Program-made: the position numbers and the translations under genes | Part shown: positions 1-12,600 of the stretch, piece by piece | Numbering within the stretch: position 1 is the first letter of the stretch | How the letters are laid out: each line of letters opens with the position of its first letter | Assembly: GCA_029339505.1 (NCBI GenBank) | Contig: JAQISU010000026.1 | Location: 3,298,001-3,362,000, forward strand | Length of the DNA: 64,000 nt | From: Unio delphinus | Taxonomy: Eukaryota > Mollusca > Bivalvia > Unionida > Unionidae | Reading direction: 5' to 3' | Notes under the pieces: model-generated | Databases searched by the model: none | What the model was told of the DNA's origin: nothing | Seen by the model: the letters and a program-made list of their open reading frames with translations, nothing else

Positions 1-208
1 CCACAGACATGTAGCATCATGTCTCACCCAGTCACATTGTTCTGACACCAGGCTTACCAGTCATAACACTAACCTCTTAATGCTGAGTGCTTAACAAGGC
101 AGCTGCTAGTACCATTTTTGTAAGTCTTTGGTATGACTCAGCTGGGTTTGAACCCACAACCTCTGCTTCTGAGGCAGATGTTCTAACTAATAGGTCACCA
201 GGGCAGTC
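1..208 (-). mobile_element. tRNA-derived SINE, family S1
   Basis: Read on the minus strand, the copy starts near 208 with a tRNA-like head. It has an A-box-like GGTGACCTATTAGTTAGAAC and, about 40 bp on, the B-box-like GGGTTTGTGGGTTCAAACCC. A body follows that is shared with a second copy at 56575-56790, including GGTTAGTGTTA and CTGGTGTCAGAA. The shared order of motifs over about 200 bp makes an interspersed SINE the best reading. The 3' end may extend beyond position 1. Confidence 0.75.
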
Positions 209-849
209 TACATACTGCATATATTATATAATACACACTGTATATTTATATAACAGTCACTGTAGATATTATAGAATACAAACTGCATATATTAAAACAT
301 TACACACAGCATGTATTAGTTATCAATATCCATTGCATTATTTTGTTCATGTCTTACCCCATTCACATTAAAACGTGGCTATTACTGTCACTGCAAACAT
401 GCAAATCAATTCAAACTTGCATATCTTTATCACCATTAGTTCCAATATTCTTGTAAAAGTTAGATAATAATTATTCCTCAAGTATGTTGTTTTTCTACAA
501 CCAGAACAGCATACAAATTTTGCTGTTATTCTTACAAATTCTGCAAATTCCATACTGGTTGTTAGCAAGGTTAAAAGTATTCATGCTCAGGAAAGATGCT
601 ATTAAAATTTCTACCAAAGTACCATAATTCTTCTATGGCTGATTTTGTGTCCATCTCCAAGTGTTACAAAATTGTGCAGATTTATTAAATAAGTAAGCTT
701 TTCCCAATGACAAGCTGGACCTTGTTTTTCTTATAAACATTTACATACCATGCCCCTGTGCAAAATACTGAAATGAAGGCTTTAGCATAAATTATGGCTT
801 TAGTTTCAATTTGGTCATTTTATGGCAAAGTAACTCTTTAGAGGTTATG

Positions 850-990
850 TCAAGCCAAGGCAAACAGATTAAGCTGCCTAGCCCACACCACAGTAGCTGA
901 TCAGGTTTCATACAACAGTAGGACTCTAACCCACACCCTTCTGATCACAGGTCCAATGTCTTAACCATCAATTCACCATGGTACCACTTG
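850..990 (-). mobile_element. tRNA-derived SINE, family S2 (decayed)
   Basis: On the minus strand the head reads GGTGAATTGATGGTTAAGAC, then GGACCTGTGATCAGAAGG, then the B-box-like GTGGGTTAGAGTCC. This is the layout of a tRNA-headed SINE. Related but decayed copies appear near 9465, 28660 and 60810. The body is poorly preserved, so boundaries are approximate. Confidence 0.6.
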
Positions 991-3478
991 TATTCTAGAA
1001 CAAAGTCACTGTAGCATATTTTATGCATATCATTTTTTTTCCCAAAGATATTTATAGAAAATTTTATAATATAAACTTTGTTACACTGTGATTTGCTTCC
1101 TGCAAATATTCTGACAGCCACTCTAAAGGTGTTTGTATTTGGATTTATAATGTAGCCATAGCTGCCAACATCCAAGTACAAAAATACTGACTGCTTGTGA
1201 CAAAAATACCGATTTTCAGGAACAAATACTGATTTTTTAAATTGTAATACATATGTTACTATTTACAGCATATAAAACCATCAATAAAGTAGGACAGTAC
1301 CTTACATAATTATTTAATGTCAAGATGCATTTGTTGCATACTGGTACCTTCTGGATGGTCACCATGTTCTATTCAGGTGCCCATTTAGAAGGTGCATGAG
1401 TGCAACACTTAGACACAGGCTGTTTATAGGAACCTTTTCCACACCTTATTTGTTTTTTTTCAATCATTGTTGATTCCAATGTACCAACCAACTTTCAATG
1501 ATAATCTCAATTATGTGATTTTATTACTGAACTTTTTTTTTCACGTATACAAGTGTCCCATTGTGATTTTACTCTCTGGAAAACTGGTGCAAAATAAATC
1601 ACCAGCAACACTAATAACTGAAAGAAGAAGGTTCATTTCTAAAAGAAATTTAATAAACAGAATTTGATTGAATTACATTAAGGTTCTCTCTGGTATTTAT
1701 ATATTTCGCAAGTTCAGGCTGAGCTGTGTGTGATGAAGCAAGAACCTGATGTTTATTAGTGTTTTCATGCTCTTGTATTTCATGGGCGCCTTCATGCCCA
1801 ATTGTTAAATTACATACACAATTTGCAAAATGGAAATGTTTCCTTTACTAGTTGGTTTTACAAATCTATACAAGATGGCAGAATTTTCATTCCAGCTGAT
1901 TTCTTCCTTTTATCCTTGAAAAAATTCTGAATATTCTCATTCCTGTTCAACATGATCACAAGTTGATTGAGACCTAAAATCTGGAAGTTTTTTGCTGCAT
2001 TTTTTTTAAAGCCTTGTTTTCACTAGATATTGATCAATTGCATGAAATTCTCAAAAGACATGCCATTTGTCACTGTGATGTGCCTTATTTTCCCCCAAGA
2101 TGTGCCCTACTTTTATATTCTGGTCAGTTTTGGCCAAACTGCACCATAGCTAATGGTTAGTGTGAAGTAAACAAGCAAGAAATCCAGTGTGATTAATTAC
2201 CTAACAGTTAAGCCTTATCATTGTAATTATCTTGTGAAAAGGACATGATTCAAAGAAACCATGTTCTAGAGTGTGTGTTATGTAAGCACCAACAACAGAT
2301 GCTTCCTGATAAGGTTCCTAGCAGATGATAATCTGCCCAGTCTACTTGGATGATGGGCAACCTGGCAGTTTCTCCTATATGCAATCACCAAATAGTACCA
2401 TTTTTAGCAAGGCACACTGAAGCAAAGTCAACTTAAAAATCCCAAATATAGTTATGAACAGAAAGCTTGATTTGCATTCTGTTTATGTGTATAATTTTAA
2501 GACAAGCAATTGAGACTAAATACATTTATTTCGACTATCAAACACATAAAGTCAACGGGAAATCTGCCCACTGACCACAAATATGGCAGCTGATGACATT
2601 ATTCGGGAACTAACAATTGATTAGCAAAAAAGTGATGCCCTATTTTGTTGTAAACATGCAGCCTCAAGCTACCATACATGTAGCAACTATTCTTTCCACG
2701 TTTTATGTATCACCTAATTTCCTTATTCTCAACTCAAAAGGCATTGAAAATTGTTTACTAAATAACATTTATTCTGAATTAGTTTTCTGAGGACAAATAA
2801 GCTGTGTGGTATGTTTCTTCATTCCTTCTTTTAATTTAATGACAGTAATTAACATTTGTATATATGGTACAGTAATGTCAGGTGTTCACTCATGTACATT
2901 TCTTTGGTGGGAATGGAGATGCTACAGCATTCACAGTGATCATTCTTGGCATTTAAGTTAATTGCTAATAATTGTTGCAGTTTATTATTTGTTGTGGTGC
3001 ATTTTCTGATGTTAATATTGTTGTACGGTTAAAAAAATACATGATAATTGATGTGAATAATGCTTAAACTTAAGATTCTATTTACTGAAGAAACACATTC
3101 TTTGTAGTGTATTAATGAATTATTTCATCACAGCAGTATTTAGCAGTGATAAAATAGAACATTGCTTCTGTGAATTGCATAAAATATATCTATTTAAGTA
3201 ATTTTTTTAAAAACGAGAAATTAAAATCGATAGACATAACATAATAATCAGTGCAAAAAACAGGATATATTATGCAAGGGGGGAGGTAGGCATGGAATGA
3301 CCTACAAAATCGAGAGTTTTCTTTCTCCCAGCATCAGAGTTGATCCAAGCAAACATTTGCGAAAATGTCATGCACATCACAATCCAAATCTAAGCTTTCT
3401 GCCAAAGTTAGCTCAAGATTCTCAGAAAAACTTACTAAAATTTTAATTATACACTTGCATAAAAAAATTATTTCTGGT

Positions 3479-3482
<4 letters not shown>

Positions 3483-3528
<46 letters not shown>
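3483..3528. repeat. (AT)n microsatellite
   Basis: An uninterrupted AT dinucleotide run of about 46 bp, close to the donor side of slo exon H. Confidence 0.97.
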
Positions 3529-3530
<2 letters not shown>

Positions 3531-3615
3531 TAATTACTAAGATACTAAAGTATATGTTGAGACGGACATTTGTTTTACTGACCTGTTCTAAACAATTAGG
3601 TAACTAGTAACTTAC

Positions 3616-3692
3616 ATGGTCTACAACGGCACTTTTTTATGGCTCTCGGATCGGTTGCCCCTCCATGACAAGCTTTACAGAAGTAAAATGCC
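3616..3692 (-). CDS. slo: slo exon H: RCK1-RCK2 linker with CKACH heme motif
   Basis: This exon is 77 nt. The acceptor is TATTGAAG|GGC, whose first G completes the AGG arginine codon of exon G. The donor is CCAT|GTAAGTTAC, leaving in phase 1. It encodes [15 protein letters not shown] and [10 protein letters not shown], aligned with human [26 protein letters not shown]. CKACH is the linker heme-binding motif. The human DD after it reads GG here. In vertebrates the alternative STREX exon joins right after this point, so downstream exons could be alternative. I found none before position 1. Confidence 0.93.
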
Positions 3693-6600
3693 CTTCAATA
3701 GAGAAATTGATGGTATGAGTTCAAATTGTCAAGAATCCTGTACTTAAAATTATTTAATCATGATATTGTGTTAGTTATTATATTAATATAACAATATCAT
3801 AATTTTCAATAATGTATGTAATGACAAATGATGTCATAACATCATGCAATGAAGAGGCAGTGACCAAGGCATCAAATGTATTACTTAGTAATTTCATTAT
3901 ATTATTCTGAGGTCTGGTCAAATTAAATTAGAATTTTTCATCATGTAATAAACAAACTCATGCTCATCTGAAATCAAACTTATGAAACTAGTTGAATAAT
4001 TTTGATCTTTTGCACCCCAAGGTTCACAAAAGATAGAAATTTATTGACACCTTTCAAAAATTTCATTTGGTATGAGCACTCATGTAAGATCCTCCATTTT
4101 CTCCTGTTCACATATACGAAATAAATATTTCATAAAAGTTTAACACTTGTTTAAACAAAGGAAAGAACTTGAAATTAAAGGAAACCAGACTCTAATTTCC
4201 ATAAATGCCATAAATGAATTTACTAAGTGAATGGATAAATAAAATGAGGATGAATTAGATGAAGTGTCAGCCAAGAGAATTTTATATCAGTGCTTTCATT
4301 AGTTCTGGCCAAAGAACTGTATAAATTTATCAGTGCCAAAAAGTAATGTGGGGTGGGGTGGTTTTAGCTGATTTGGGCTGATCAACAGGAGGACATCAGA
4401 AGAAAGTCTGTTGTACATTAACTCATTAATGATTTGTGTGCAGTATTCACACAAGGTTAAGTCTGCAAGAGAGATGACAAGCGGAATTTCTGTTCACATA
4501 AACCAGAACTATTTCATGTGTTCATGATGTTAATTATTTGGTGTGAATCCAATATGGATTTTATGAATTATTTATGGCAAAAGAAGAATATTGGTAAGTA
4601 AATCATTTTATTGTTACTTTTATGCAGTCTCTATGCACAGCAATGGATAACGTATCTACATGTATATCGAAGGGCTAAAGAGCCTTATACTCTGTGATGT
4701 AAGGGCTATCATACTTATACTTGTAGCATTACTTTTAGTGCAAACTCTTCATTATTTAGATATTAGAAATTTTGATGCAGAGAAGAAGAGAGTTATATTT
4801 AGAATCTGTGTTCTTCTTAATCAGTCTTGTATGAGGAATCATTTGGATAAAATTCACATAGCAGCTTATCAATCAGATAATTGGCCTTGTACACTTACTA
4901 ACCTTCTAGAATATTTAGCTAGGACACACAGTCTTAGAAATAAAGAAACTAAACTTTTCCCCAAATTACAAGGCCCCATTTCAGGGGGTCAGCAGGGACA
5001 TTATCTCAAGGCTTCTTTTCCAAAACACAAGCTTTCCACAAAATTTATGTATGTCAGGTATGTGATATAGCATTAATGCTATTATGTGGAAACCATTTTT
5101 TCCCTTCATTTTTCTTATTACAGTAATGCCCACATTTACCTTTGACTTTCTGACCCAAAATCAATAAGCACTTTCCCTACCAACCGTGCAAGTATTCCAC
5201 AATGTCTGGTACAGGTCTGAAGAACTAAGAATTGGTGTAGCTCTAAGGACACACCAACACAGACCTTAGACACTTTGAAACCATATTTGTCAGACCTCTT
5301 CCTTAACCAAAGTGCACATCATCCACAATGTCTGGTAACTCTATATGGTAGAGCAATCTAGTCATTGTGCTGATACAAAAAAGGAAAATATGGAAGGACT
5401 GATGGATGAACAGGTGTATCATAACTTAATATTCTGTCTTATGGAAGACATATAAAATGAGGTTCAAGAACTGACTTCAACTAATATTAATTATATTCAT
5501 AACTCTGAACCTTTTGACCTCTTCGGCTGACTCAGCTATGAAGAAGCCCTGAGTAGCATTTTCAATCTTGACCTTTGGGCCAGGGTTTATTGCCAGGATG
5601 CTCTCCTTGCCATCTTCCTGACGAACTTCAATTGCCAGCAGCAGCAATTTCAGCTTTGCAAAACAAAGTCTGCAATTAGAAATGAAGATGATGTTAAGTA
5701 TTCAGCCATGAAATGCAAACCATAAATTTAAATTATTAACGTCAAGTTCTAAATTTGCCATCCAAAAATTTAAGTTTGCTAACTGCCTGGATCATTGTTT
5801 GCAATGATTTTTTTTCAAAGGAATTGTGGAATTTTCAATCCTAGACCAACAAAAATGGATATTGATTTACAGACCAGAGGGTAAATTGCCCAAATTACTC
5901 ACCATATGTCAAGGTGTGAATCTCTCACTCAATAACAATACAACTTGTCTGCTCTAGTGTTGGATCATCCAAATATCGTGCAAAGACACAAAAAACAAAA
6001 GTTAATTAACTGTGACCTTAATAACAGGTCATTAAGGTGATTAATATCCTTGACATAAATACACTGAATTTAATGACTGCACAAATGACAGTATGTAAGG
6101 AACTGAGTTGAATACAAAAATTTAACTTAATTGCTGAAACATGAAAAGTATATCACTGTGACCTAATTAAAGATGAATACATGCAAGTTGTTGAACTTTA
6201 GCTTAATACATCAACTTAGCACAGGGTTGCATTTAGAATTTTACTAAATTTAGGTACTGTAACCCTTAAAGTTGAAAAATTAGGGATCAATCTGGTTCTA
6301 GTTGAGGCCTTTCAACAGAGCACCCAAACTAAATAGGATTAAATCCTAAAATGTGCATGACCGCATATAAGCTGACCTAAAAGTCTGAGATGACATCAAA
6401 AGATGCACGGGGTAAGTTCTAAATGCATTTATTTAGGCAAACTTACATTAGCAAAAATTACCCATATAACTCTCTTGGGGTTGGCATGCATGGTTAGTAC
6501 GAAGAAATGGAATAAATTTGTTTTAAAAGTCAACAAATTTATTTAATTTTCTGTTTTCTTATTGATTTTTCCTAACTTCCTAATTCAGATTTGTGCATAA

Positions 6601-9600
6601 CTTGATCGGACAATAACAAGAATTGAGTAATCCTGGTTTGCAGTAACACTACCTCTACATTCTGACTTAATTATTGATTGTTTTATCGTTTTTGCTTTAG
6701 ACTTTTTATGTCAGTACATCGGTAATTATGGATTTATTTTGACCTTGAAATTATAAATACCTAACTCGCTAAATTATTATCCTTGTATTACAACAATGAA
6801 CAACAATAGGGTTGATTCAATGCTTGCAATTAAGGTTGTGAGCAAATTTAGACAATGGCACAACACAATGCTCATTGTAGGTTTGAACATGGACTGAATG
6901 AAGTACATTCCACTTAATGAAATACATCTCTTGGATTCGAATCATGGGCACCACTGCACTAAACTTTAATGATAAATCCAAAATAAAATAATGAAGTTTC
7001 AGAAAAAATGCTTTGAAAATTATGCAAATACATTACAAAATGAGTTGTATTTTGCTTTGATGTGACTTTACACCTTGTTTTACAAAACTTAGTAATATTA
7101 TTTTGTGAAAGGCAATTATACATCAAAGAACTGGTATCCAGTCAAAATTCCCTCTTAACACAGGCTAGTTTCAGGGTTTTAATGATTAACTGGCCTGTTT
7201 ACATCTCAGAAAACAAAAAAACAAATTCGCCAATTATAAACAAAGAGACTCCAAAACATCCAGCTTTCCATTTTATGGAAAAGTATGACTGTTCTGCCAA
7301 AACACAAAAGTAAAATAGATTGATGATGATCTTAGTTGATTTATATTCAGAACTTAAGCCTCTATTATTACTATTCTTTCATGAACATGTAACAGTTATG
7401 CCAGGCTGGATGTACCATGCACAGCCAAATGTCTTTACCTTTTCACAAAGATGCTAATATACTGAAAAAGAGTATCTTTTGAGCTTGTGTGGATCAATGT
7501 CAATGAAATAGCTATTAATGATTAGCTAATGTGTTACTGGAAGAATGAGATTTGGTAAAAAATGAATAAAGCAAAATCTGCATATACAGAGCAACCCCGC
7601 TATAACACACTCCGATACAATGCGAATTCGGATATAAAGTGGTTGTGGTGTGGCTCCCAAAATGTTGTATATTCATTCGCACATAATGAATTTGAATTTA
7701 ATACGATCATGGCCTGGTCCCTGCAACTTACCAGGTGGGGCAAAATGTCCATTGAAGTGGTGTGAAATGTCCATTAAAGTGGGGCGAAATGTCCTGGGCC
7801 AAAATGTCAATGGGGCGATACGTCCATATTTCCATCACTTGTATTGTGGATTCAGAGTATATGATGAGGTTCGTAGGCATGTACATGGTGTTGATACTCT
7901 ATTCATACTATACATTAGACATGTATATATAAACAGTATTCACGTATATGTACCAATTCGTGATTCTTTAAATATAGTAAACTATTATATATGTCTTCAC
8001 TCAAGGTGTATTTCTCATTTAATATGCATCAATTTAAGATGGTAACTGTGCTGATGAAGCACGTATTTTACCACCCGCATTTATTAACTCCCCCTCTCAA
8101 TTTTTTGGGATACATGCATCATTTTCTTCAGCTAACTGACCTGGTTGCTTATAACATGGTTCGGTCTATAACGCTGACAGTTTCTTTGGTTCCCAACTAC
8201 CGTGTTATAGCGAGGTCACACTGTAATATGTTTGGGAATAAACAAGGTTTAAAGTGACTCTATGCATTATTAGCACTTTGTAAGTACTGTACATTATAGT
8301 ACATACTGGTCTCCTGGCAAAACTTGAAGCAGCCCATGAATTATGAAGTATTTATTTAGCTTTTTAATTATGTTTTGGAGAAATCAGCGAATATGCACGT
8401 TCAAGCAAAATAATAACAATAGAAGTTTATAACAGTTTAGTGAGTGTTTGGACACCAAGAATGCATTTTCTTATCACATGCATATACGTCTCAGGACACA
8501 GAAAATGTTATCTTTTCATTTTCCAAGCTTTACAGCCATTATGGTAGTCCACAAAAATGTCTTAAAAAATTTCAATTTTAGACCTTGACCCCTGCATACA
8601 TTTATCATCCTTCTTCCAGGCCTTTGTTTTTTTCCTAAATTATTTGGCTTATAGAGGGCGCTAAGAAGTAGGTACTACATCCTGATGTATAGACATGGTG
8701 CCAGGATAATGAGGTACTGCTGCTGTTTTGGGCTGTGTTTTTATACAGTGAAAAATCCATAACCAGGCTGCATTGTCCCAATAATGTCAATCACTTGTAT
8801 GCCCATTCTTTTTCATTATTGAATGGAAGTTAGGCACACTCACACTCAGGTAGCTGTGTTTTTCAAACTCTGTTGGCTGCCATTTCAGTTGTTTGATGAG
8901 TGATGGAAGCCTAGGAATGCCACTGTAATCTGAACTAGTGATGCGATTTCCTTAATAAAATAATCATAATCACATAATGTCAATTGTCATGAAACATCTT
9001 CATTTCATTAAGAAAACTAACATCTCAACTAAATTCAGCATTCATTATAGCTACCATTGTCCTAAAACCAAATGAAATTGTGGTCTACAACAGCAACATT
9101 GCACAGTAGTAAAATGAATAACTGCTGAACTTCATGGAAATAAAACATGCATTATTCTTGAAAATATGCACCCAGTCATTATTTTTAATGTGATTAGGCC
9201 AGCACCAATTCCAAAATTTTCTGATAAATGTTAATTTTTAGAGAGATTTTCATACTAAAGTATTCCAGATGCAATCCTATTAACATACTCGAGAAGTTGA
9301 TCATTGTGACCTAATTTTGACCATAGTGAGCAGTTTCCTCCATTATGAAGGGATTCATCAAGTCACATGACTGTCTCATTATGTGATGGCAAAGTGACGC
9401 CTATGCTAACTGCAGCTGTTTCATGTGCATACTACAAGTAAATACAGTATTCCAGACTTAAAATGACCTACAGATCTTGGTAAAGGCATTGGACTTGTGA
9501 CAACACACCATGGGACCCTTATCAGCCAATGAGTAAGACATTTTACTTGTCTCAGCATGATATAACATCAACTGTACTGTAAAGCACCATGAAACCATAA

Positions 9601-12600
9601 GCCATGAAACAGATTGCATTGCATTTCCAGTTTACTCCACGGCAAACGTCATCAGATTTAACGATTTGAGGTTACTTAATGACTCCTTACAGCAGTCAAC
9701 TCTTTGACAACAACCAAATTCATTTCCAACCATTTTGTAATAGTAAAGAATATGTTATTGTAAAGACCAGAATTTAAGTTCTTTGTCAAACCAGCAAGAA
9801 TAAATATCCAGAATGAGTCTTAGTACAGATCTATACATCCTGTCCAATATGATTATTGTACTGTTCTAATTTTCTTAAATATAAAACTTAATTCTCCAGA
9901 AATTAGATGTTTTTATTCTATCCCATGACATACTGAGTGAAAAGATAAAAATTCTGGGAAATGACAAAGTCATTTTAAAGAACAATATATATGGCAAATA
10001 TCCGTGTCTGTTACCTGGAAATTGCTGTTGGAGTCAGAAGTTGAATATTCAATTACAAATATCAAATTTACTACTGAAATCATTTGTTCCCATCAATTTT
10101 CTGTCAGAATTTCAATGTTCTGTTGCAAGGTAGTGTTACCCATATAACCTACAAAAAAGCATGGAAAACAACCTCTCCAAGAATAACCTTGACTAACTTT
10201 ATTTTAAGAGATGCCTATTTTATCTCAAATTTGGTGTTTATCTTGCTTTTGTGGGTTAAAGCCATTTTCAGCACATAATAGGATATATGCCTCTTTAACT
10301 GGATGAGGAAGAACCAAGGAAAACTCCATGAAGAACAACCAACCAACAGAAAGCTACTGGCAAGCTTCTCACATAACCACACTGACTAAGCCTGAATCCA
10401 TGTGGACAGAGGTGAAATGGCCGTGATCAGAAAAACCAAGCATCCTAGACCACTAGGCCACTGTGGGCCCCTTATCTCAAACTGGCTTTAAAATAATAAT
10501 AAGAACAATAACAACATCATCAATAATAAATATAAATAATGGTTTATTATTACAATCATTATTATTATTGTCAATATTATTTTTGCTATTATATTTGTTG
10601 CCTCTATTATTATCTGTTTCAAGTCTTTGTTGGCCTTAACAAGAAGTTTATAAATGGCTGGCAATGGTTCCAGTATAAGAAGTTATACAATATTATCAAG
10701 TCTAACATTTGATAATGACTGAGATAAGTAAAAAATGACCGAGATAAGTAAAAAATGACTGAGATAAGTAAAATATGACTGAGATAAGAAAAAAATGACT
10801 GAGATAAGTAAAAAATGACTGAGATAAGTAAAATACCCCAAATATAGCATATATTTAAAAACATGCTTTAAAATCAGAAAAATCATGTGATGTTTAAGCA
10901 CCTGTAATATATTCACATTGTAATCACTGTGAAAAGTCTTCTTACACTTAGAACACCTGCATAGACTGTAACATGCCTAACAAGTGTAGCATGTTCAATG
11001 AATATTAAGTCATTTAAAATAAACAAATTTAACAATAAAAAGCCATCAGCAACAAATACCATTCACCTGGGACTAGATAATTCCTTGATCTTCAACATAC
11101 CTTTCTAAAAATTGTCCAGTTAGTGCATACACTGCCACAAGGACACAGATCCAAAAAACAAAGTCGACCTTTATGCATCACCACATGGTGTTAACCAGTA
11201 GCGACCTGCAATCTAAGTTTAAGTATACTGGTAATGATGCCTCATATTTTAGAAAATATTGTAACAAAAAGAGACATCTGAATAAAAGGAAAGTTGTCAG
11301 GGTATAAACAGCATGATGTAATAAAGGAAATTACATTAGATAATGAATGTCTGGTGCAAAGGAAAAAGGATATGGCAGAGTGCCATCCAAACATAGCTTG
11401 GGGAAAAATCAATTATGAATATCTATGTAACAAGAGTTGACTGTGTATTATTAGTTTGAACTTGTTTTACATAAAATCTATAAAGGTGTCCATGGATGTC
11501 CCTGCCGATATGATGTAATTGTAAGGCAAACAAAGGGATCATAATTTCCAAAAATGTCTTGAAAAACGATTCATTAATCAAAGCTAACAAATGATATTTT
11601 AATGTCAAGTGCCACATTAAATACTGATTTAATCTATTAAGTCAATGATATTTTAATGTCAAGTGCCACATTAAATACTGATTCAATCTTTCAAGTCAAT
11701 GATATTTTAATGTCAAGTGCCACATTAAATACTGATTCAATCTATCAAGTCAATGATATTTTAATGTCAAGTGCCACATTAAATACTGATTCAATCTATT
11801 AAGTCAATGATATTTTAATGTCAAGTGCCACATTAAATACTGATTCAATCTATTAAGTCAATGATATTTTAATGTCAAGTGCCACATTAAATACTGATTC
11901 AATCTATTAAGTCAATGATATTTTAATGTCAAGTGCCACATTAAATACTGATTCAATCTATTAAGTCAATGATATTTTAATGTCAAGTGCCACATTAAAT
12001 ACTGATTCAATCTATTAAGTCAATGATATTTTAATGTCAAGTGCCACATTAAATACTGATTCAATCTATTAAGTCAATGATATTTTAATGTCAAGTGCCA
12101 CATTAAATACTGATTCAATCTATTAAGTCAATGATATTTTAATGTCAAGTGCCACATTAAATACTGATTCAATCTATTAAGTCAATGATATTTTAATGTC
12201 AAGTGCCACATTAAATACTGATTCAATCTATTAAGTCAATGATATTTTAATGTCAAGTGCCACATTAAATACTGATTCAATCTATTAAGTCAATGATATT
12301 TTAATGTCAAGTGCCACATTAAATACTGATTCAATCTATCAAGTCATTCAAATCTCAAAGTGTGGAAAGCACTTGATGGGAAAGTTTCAAGTCAAAGTGG
12401 GGTCATGACTCGATCAACCTTCATTTGGAAAACAGTGAAAATCAAATTTCCCCAATCCTTTTAGCATAAAGCCTCATTCAAATATAATTTTGATCCATGA
12501 AGTCCTTCAATTACCAAGCAAAAACTGAAAGGCAAAGTTTCAAGTAAAAATTGAAACATAATTGCAAAACATTTTGATGCAAGTGGTAAAAATCAAACTT

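Larger units (their letters stand above)
1..3615 (-). other. slo intron after exon H (incomplete)
   Basis: This is intronic AT-rich sequence with the donor GTAAGTTAC at 3607-3615. It holds two SINE copies (1-208 and 850-990) and an (AT)n tract at 3483-3528. In 1000-3480 I see only AT-rich unique-looking sequence, with no exon matching the next part of Slo and no clear element. Confidence 0.7.
3693..5510 (-). other. slo intron between exons G and H
   Basis: The shortest intron in the window, 1818 bp, with donor GTTCAG and acceptor GAAG. It holds the decayed recombinase ORF at 4660-5070 and a dispersed repeat at 5110-5460. The section 3700-4650 is AT-rich with nothing recognised. Confidence 0.85.

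Noticed and set aside
6895..6965. A tRNA gene suggested by GGATTCGAATC
   Set aside because: A B-box-like palindrome only. I could not build a cloverleaf or find an A box at the right distance.
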